This document shows positions 58,741 through 64,000 of a DNA stretch of 64,000 nucleotides, piece by piece. Each line of letters opens with the position of its first letter. The stretch's first letter is position 1. The notes under the pieces are model-generated. The model saw nothing but the letters and a program-made list of their open reading frames with translations. It did not search any database and was not told where the DNA came from. The DNA is from Cryptomeria japonica. Taxonomy: Eukaryota > Streptophyta > Pinopsida > Cupressales > Cupressaceae. A program made the translations under genes and the position numbers. The DNA lies in contig NC_081411.1 of NCBI RefSeq assembly GCF_030272615.1, positions 186,768,949 to 186,832,948 on the forward strand, written 5' to 3'.

Positions 58741-60585
58741 TAATCTTCATGATTTCTTCATTTCCAAATTTGTAAGAAAACATTAAAAGCATCAATTTCA
58801 TCAAAAATATCATTTGTATAATTTAATATCATTATCCATCCCCATATTCATCATTTAAATAAAAAATGGAAAATTTGCCAAAGTTGTTGAGAACTTTTTT
58901 AATTTTGCAACTGCTTCTTCAACCATAATTTTCTCATTTTTCTCTTTGTTTCTCTATTATTATAATCTTTTCATGTTTGGACATCATTAGGATGCCTAGT
59001 CTAAGTTATCTCATCTCTTAAAACACCTAGATTCTTATTTTCTCATGGCCACCCTAAGGCTTCCCTTTTTAAGACTATTGTATGATTTCCTCCAAGATCC
59101 TTTATGGCGAAATCTATATATCTACCTCTATTTGATGTAGGGGAAAGGACCTAATAGTTGAGCATGTTTCAATAATTGTTATAGCAGTTGTTAATTTAAT
59201 GTCCAATATTTTTAATAATATAGCATCAATATTTGTGACTTTAATGTTGTTAGTGTTGATGATGAGTACCCATAATTAAATTAAATGTATTCCTTGGATC
59301 TAAAAAGCAACAAATCATGTGATGCCACATCAGCATACCATTAAAACATGACTTAGTGCACAACTAACACTCTAACTTTTGGGGGGCGCTTTTTGGACAC
59401 CTCAACAAAAAGCATGTTTGATGATAGGCATCAAACCTTATTTATAAGTAGGGAACTTGCCAAGTAAATTGTAAAAATTGGGAGATTGAAATTTTCACAT
59501 AAGATTTTTGAGAGGCACAAAATTAGGGTGTTCAACTAATAGATCTTTTCGCATGGATTGATCTCTAAACCAATTTCTTGCCTTGATTGCTAAGAGTATG
59601 CTCTAGGCAGTCGACTATTGTGCATCATTGTAAGAGAATGGAATCATTTACATATTGGTTGTAAGGAGGTGCAGTAAGGCTGGGTAGTTGTATGATCAGG
59701 TGTCTCCAGGGCACACTATAGTATTTCAGGGGAATCTTTGAGCCTAGTTGTTACTTCACTATTGTCACATCTGCTGGCCTCATGAGTTGATTAATGTTAT
59801 AGCATTATAACTTGTTACAAATTATTTTGTAATGGTCTGTTTGTTGCATGTTGGATATTGTTGATTTGAGATGGATGTGTGATTGTGCAACCTTTCCCTT
59901 TTTCATCATTCTATTGCAGTCCCATAAGACTGTATTTCCTTCTTACATGTAACTTTGTTTCGAAATGGATATGGCAGCAATCAAATGGCTTAGGATTTAA
60001 TCATTTGCATTGATTAAACTCCTTTTTTCCTATTTTAGTTTAGTTCCCCACCTTGCCTACATGCACAAACTAATTTTTTAGTTTTCCATATCTGAATTCT
60101 TAAGGGATCATTAGTTCTTCCTAATTGAATGAGATGTTCAGAAGTTTATACGTGTATGAGTCATGCTTACTGCATAGCCAATTGCTTCAGCAATTTACAA
60201 CATTAATGAGCCTGATTTAAATGGATCTATAGAGGACTTTGTTGGTAAGATTTCAAAAACATAATTAATTTATATCCTTACATGGAATGCATTCTTGTTT
60301 CTATCTATTGCTAGTGACGTCTAATAGGATTGTTCCTGATTGCCATTGGGGCATGGTAATCAAAGCCTCATCTCTATCTCTGTATTTTTCTTTAATTTTC
60401 CCATTCATAAGGCCTTAACAATCACCTAGGTTCCGCAGAGCCTAAAGAAGAAGAGAAATCGCCCTGATCCTATACATTAGCCCAAAACCATCCTCTCCTT
60501 ATAAATTTGTTCCTTCTCTTAGCCTGTGATATCTTGTTCCCCTTGTCTCAGCTTTAGTAATGGCGCTATGGAGGGGGTCTGTAGT
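58741..60585. other. Noncoding intergenic DNA
   Basis: No frame or element recognised. The sequence near 60190-60240 (AATGGATCTATAGAGG) could be outlying remains of the receptor-kinase relic, but I cannot support it. Confidence 0.45.
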
Positions 60586-62320
60586 CTTAAGAGCCAAGAA
60601 CCAACACCGCCCTCTTTGGGAAATCTCTCAAGCCATTCACCTTGTTGGAAATCAAATTAACTAGTACCTTCTTGGCTATCCAACTGCGCATCTTTCCAGA
60701 GAACAAGTTTATTTCAGAACCAGCTGAGTACACATTCCATGAGAGTTGGGTGCCAATCTCAACAACTTGCCTATCCTAAATTTATGGTAGAACCAGGTCA
60801 GCGGAGATGTAACAAATTCCATTGGAATTTGCTTCAAGATCTCTTACCAGGAATGGTACCAACCGATTTAGGGTTTTACAAGAATTTGGAACTCCTTTAC
60901 TTGTCACATTATAGATTAAGGGGATGAAAACCTTCTAACCTGCAATTATATCTGAATTTGTCACAGGATCTTTATGAAGGTCTCTTGCCCATAGCAATCA
61001 GTAAATTAGTAATGGCAAAAGCTATAGATATCTCTTGCAACTAGTTAAGTGGGTTAATTCCAGCAGGAACATGAAGCTGCTCTGCACTAGAATCACTAAA
61101 TTTATCTGGGAGTGTATTTCAGAGTTCCATTCCATATTCACTTGGAAATTTGCAATATCTGAAGGAATTAGATTTCTCTTCAAACTCCTTGTCGGGTACT
61201 ATGCCAGTGTCTCGCAAAAACCTAAATGTGCTTCGCTATTTGAATTTATCTCTTTAACAGTCTTACAGGAAAATTTCCAAAACAAGTTTCAGGCAATCTC
61301 AATATTAACTGTGTGCTGAGTTGGAAGTCAAAGCCTCTGCAGACCACAGGCATTCTTATTACCTGCATGTTCCTCAGATAAAACTCTGCCTTCAGTTGTG
61401 AAAAAATGTTAATACCAATTCTTTGTGTATGTGATATTATCCTATTGTGTTTGCCAGTGGGATTTTGGTGGAGAGGTCATTTGTGTGGAGAAAAGTTTGA
61501 TTTCTCACACCAAAAAATTGAGCATGAAAAGATCTAGCATTAAGAACTTGTCGATGCAAATATTGGATCTGTTGACTTGTAAGGGAATTTTGGGGGAGGA
61601 CACATTTGTTGCTGCGAATGTTCTGAATTTACAAAACCAGCAAGTTGAAAAGATATTCAAATCAGAGTGGAGGGTATTACAGAAAGATCGACATAGGAAT
61701 CTTATTAAAACCATAACTTCATGTTCAAGCAATAATTTCAAAGGTTTAGTTTTTTTGAGTTATCCTGACATCAATGATGTGGATGCATGTGAATTGAGAT
61801 TGGAAAGAATTGTGAACATAGCTACTGATGTAGCCCATGCCGTAGAATATCTTCGTTATGATTCTTCCGTACAAGTATTGCTGTGTAACATAAAACCTAG
61901 CAATATTCTTTTGGATGAAGACATGATGGCCCATGTTACGGATTTTGGTATTGCAAGATACCGGTGCAGCATCCACAGATTCAGTTTCTTCAACCCTAGC
62001 ACTCAGTGCCCAGTGGTTCCATAGGCTATATTGTACTAGGTCATAGGGTTTCTACAGAATTAGATTTGTACAGTCATGGGGTTCTGCTGTTAGAAATATT
62101 GACAAGAAAGAGGCCTACTGATAACACGTTTCCTGGAGATATGAACTTGCATGACGAGGGAACTATTTTTAGAAAGTTAGACAATCTTTCCTCTTCATTT
62201 TCAATTTTATTCCTGCACTACAAAACACATTCTACGCAGCTTTGTCATTTTGCTGATCAATTCCTTGAAAACAACAAGAGGGACTCAATAATGTGCAACC
62301 AATTTGTACAAAATTGCTAA
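60586..62320 (+). pseudogene. LRR receptor-like kinase pseudogene (subfamily XII type)
   Basis: Broken over several frames. LRR part: SLGNLS (60610), ANLNNLPILNLW (60750), FYKNLELLYLS (60870), DISCN-stop-LSGLIPAG (61030-61070), NLSGSVFQSSIPYSLGNLQY and LKELDFSSNSLSGTMP (61095-61215), VLRYLNLSL (61230). The transmembrane region is not identifiable. Kinase part, mostly 61425-62024: GILGEDTFVAANVLNLQ, where the usual VAVKVLNL Lys is replaced by Asn; RHRNLIKTITSCSS; LLCNIKPSNILLDE, where HCDIKPSN is usual, so the catalytic Asp is lost; TDFGIAR intact. Then 62006-62200: STELDLYSHGVLLLEILTRKRPTDN. Missing Lys and Asp plus stops show it is dead. Living relatives sense microbial patterns at the plasma membrane. 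Confidence 0.9.
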
Positions 62321-62632
62321 GGTCTCCTTGTTTCTTTCCTCTTACATCTGCAAGTCCAATTGTTTGGGACTTGCCTGGAGCATTCTTTAGGTTCAAATAA
62401 TTTGCTTCTCACAATTTAACATAATATTATGTACAAATATACTCTCTTTTAACTTTCTGAAATCACAAGAAATTATAAAATATTTGGACTTCGAAATGAA
62501 CTTGGCAACTGTAAGTGGAAGATGTTATCCAAGGTTAGAAAGGAAGAATGTATAAGACAATTCATGAACAGAACCGGGTGATAGCAAGAAGCTGCATTTT
62601 ACACAATCTGTTTCGAAATTGAAGTCCATTTT
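62321..62632. other. Intergenic region between the kinase relic and the F-box gene
   Basis: Convergent 3' flanks; AT-rich, no frame seen. Confidence 0.5.
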
Positions 62633-62638
62633 TTTATT
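62633..62638 (-). terminator. Candidate poly(A) signal of the F-box gene
   Basis: AATAAA on the minus strand about 85 bp after the stop codon, a normal plant spacing. Confidence 0.4.
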
Positions 62639-62720
62639 TCAGACATTTAGATAATAAATCACAAGAAACATCAGTAAGATCATGCATAACAACTAATACA
62701 GCCATCAAACAAAAGATATA

Positions 62721-63878
62721 TTAAGGCCACCAAACATTATTGACTTCGAATGCACGAACTGATGTTGGGTATGTTTGTGTGAACGTTGTCAGCTGTCTTC
62801 CTTCAATGCTCTGCATCATTCTTCCTAGCCCATCAAATACAACCAACTTGTTCCTAGGCAGGTGTACCAAAATCCACCCACTACTGTTAACCACTACTTG
62901 TGTGCACCTTTGGCTGCTAATGTCATTCACAACCCCACCACACCTAACTTCTCCACATAGCTTCTTGGGCAATGCAGCTAGCTCCAACCATCTCTGTCTG
63001 TTTTCCTCTTCATCCCTATTATCTTCATCCAATTCCCATAAACATAGACCCTTAGTGTACACCAAAACCACCTTCCCATCATACCCACTTAACCTCCAGT
63101 AATACAAATGATTAGAATAAGGTCCATAAGGTCTTTGTGGATGCCTGATAACATCCCAATGCCTCTCTTTCACATGAAATGCTGCAACATCAAACCTGCA
63201 TCTGCTCACCCCAAGATAGGTTGAATTAATCCAGTAAAACGTCCCCCTTGAGTAAACCCCTTCCCCCAATGGGTACACTGTTTTGGGTGTTTTTATCTGC
63301 AATGTAGTCCAGGAATTGATCTCTGAATCATAAATCTCCACCACCATATGGTTTTCCTCTGCCATGATTACAGTTCTTCCAATGACTAAGATGCAGAGCC
63401 TTGTGGATACGTCGAAGGCCAGTCCAACAAAATCATATTGCCTGAGTTGAATAGAAGGAGGAAGTTCCTTACATGTCTTGGTAACAGGATTGCAAATGTA
63501 AAATGAAGTGGGTGCACCATTCTTAGAGCAACAGAGGACACTCTTGCAGGCTGTGACAACATTGATGGAATCAGGTGCCAAAAAATCTAAGGAGAGTCTA
63601 TACATATGGGAATTGGGCAGCGATTGAAGTAGATATAAATTACTATTGAGAGAATTAACCCAGTGAGAGGGATGAAGACGGCCAATGAGAAAAGCAGGGG
63701 TAGAACAGGGATGAACAAATGGTGTTATCCGCTGGAAGGCCAGTGATGGTGAGAGAAGAGACTTCCATTGTTTACAAACAGCCCTGAACCTCCCAATCGT
63801 CAAAGTGGGTAACTTAGCTAAAACAAGGACTATTATTTCTTCTGGTAGCGAACTCCATATCTCGGAATTCATCTCCAT
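62721..63878 (-). CDS. F-box protein with C-terminal kelch/FBA-like domain, intact
   Basis: 385 codons in one exon from ATG 63878 (MEMNSEIWSSLPEEI) to the stop at 62721-62723. Residues about 7-50 form the F-box (LPEEIIVLVLAKLPTLTIG, RFRAVCKQWKSLL), which binds SKP1 in SCF ubiquitin ligases. The rest (about 60-380) has the beta-propeller-like pattern of plant F-box/kelch or FBA proteins: SFYICNPVTKTCKELPP, VEIYDSEINSWTTLQ, GVYSRGTFYWIN, ERHWDVIRHP, KVVLVYTKGLCLWELDED, VVFDGLGRMM. The substrate is unknown. The length is usual for the family. It is the only convincing intact host gene here, and it is less AT-rich than the repeats. Closest known style: the At5g15710/UFO-like F-box group, by general resemblance only. 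Confidence 0.95.
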   Translation of the reverse strand: MEMNSEIWSSLPEEIIVLVLAKLPTLTIGRFRAVCKQWKSLLSPSLAFQRITPFVHPCSTPAFLIGRLHPSHWVNSLNSNLYLLQSLPNSHMYRLSLDFLAPDSINVVTACKSVLCCSKNGAPTSFYICNPVTKTCKELPPSIQLRQYDFVGLAFDVSTRLCILVIGRTVIMAEENHMVVEIYDSEINSWTTLQIKTPKTVYPLGEGVYSRGTFYWINSTYLGVSRCRFDVAAFHVKERHWDVIRHPQRPYGPYSNHLYYWRLSGYDGKVVLVYTKGLCLWELDEDNRDEEENRQRWLELAALPKKLCGEVRCGGVVNDISSQRCTQVVVNSSGWILVHLPRNKLVVFDGLGRMMQSIEGRQLTTFTQTYPTSVRAFEVNNVWWP

Positions 63879-64000
63879 CTCAATTTATTTTTGCTCTCGA
63901 AACATAAAATCATTCTAGGTGTTTCCGTGAGCAATAGGAATCGATGGAGTAGTTGGTAGGATATCAGTGTTCCAGCATTGCCATATTACCTTGCACGCTG
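63879..64000 (-). promoter_or_regulatory. Upstream region of the F-box gene (partial)
   Basis: 122 bp before the start codon to the window edge. No clear TATA box; a 5' untranslated leader is likely. Confidence 0.35.

Overview
This is a gene-poor, AT-rich stretch of plant nuclear DNA packed with nested retrotransposons. The style (long copia and gypsy remnants, nested insertions, an L1-like tail, a receptor-kinase relic, one intact intronless F-box gene) fits a seed plant with a very large genome, plausibly a conifer or other gymnosperm; the species cannot be fixed from the sequence. No rRNA, tRNA or CRISPR array was seen.

Layout. 1-9.1 kb: remains of Ty3/gypsy elements: a proline/serine-rich open frame cut by the window edge, an integrase relic with a dead active site, paired RNA-hairpin motifs, tandem repeats and a 1.1-kb inverted repeat (7535-8660). 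9.13-10.8 kb: a probable solo LTR. 11.6-29 kb: an old plus-strand element (U1) split by two later minus-strand insertions: copia element C (13765-20787) and element A (22000-28651, TSD GAATG). 29.9-36.6 kb: copia element D (TSD GTGAG/GTGAA). 36.65-43 kb: a second old plus-strand element (U2) split by two related LTRs (S1, S2). 43.5-44.6 kb: solo LTR S3. 45.6-52.5 kb: element B (TSD GTATT), the sister of A. 52.9-54.0 kb: solo LTR S4 (TSD TCATG). 54-60.5 kb: noncoding, with a short LINE tail (58200-58557). 60.6-62.3 kb: an LRR receptor-kinase pseudogene. 62.7-63.9 kb: an intact F-box gene on the minus strand.

The most unusual content is the A/B family. These have complete LTRs, an initiator-tRNA-Met primer site and a polypurine tract, but no recognisable protease, integrase, reverse transcriptase or RNase H. 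They carry a coiled-coil/zinc-knuckle Gag-like frame with four CCHC motifs, plus a second frame of about 1000 codons of unknown function. Diverged relatives of the second frame occur in U1 and, less surely, U2, so the protein has stayed with the lineage for a long time. A, B, C and D share nearly the same polypurine tract with its upstream flank, the same LTR start (TGTTGG) and a G-tract motif near the LTR end. This suggests that copia elements like C and D supplied the enzymes that moved A and B. Every retroelement frame here has stops or frameshifts; the F-box gene is the only convincing intact host gene.
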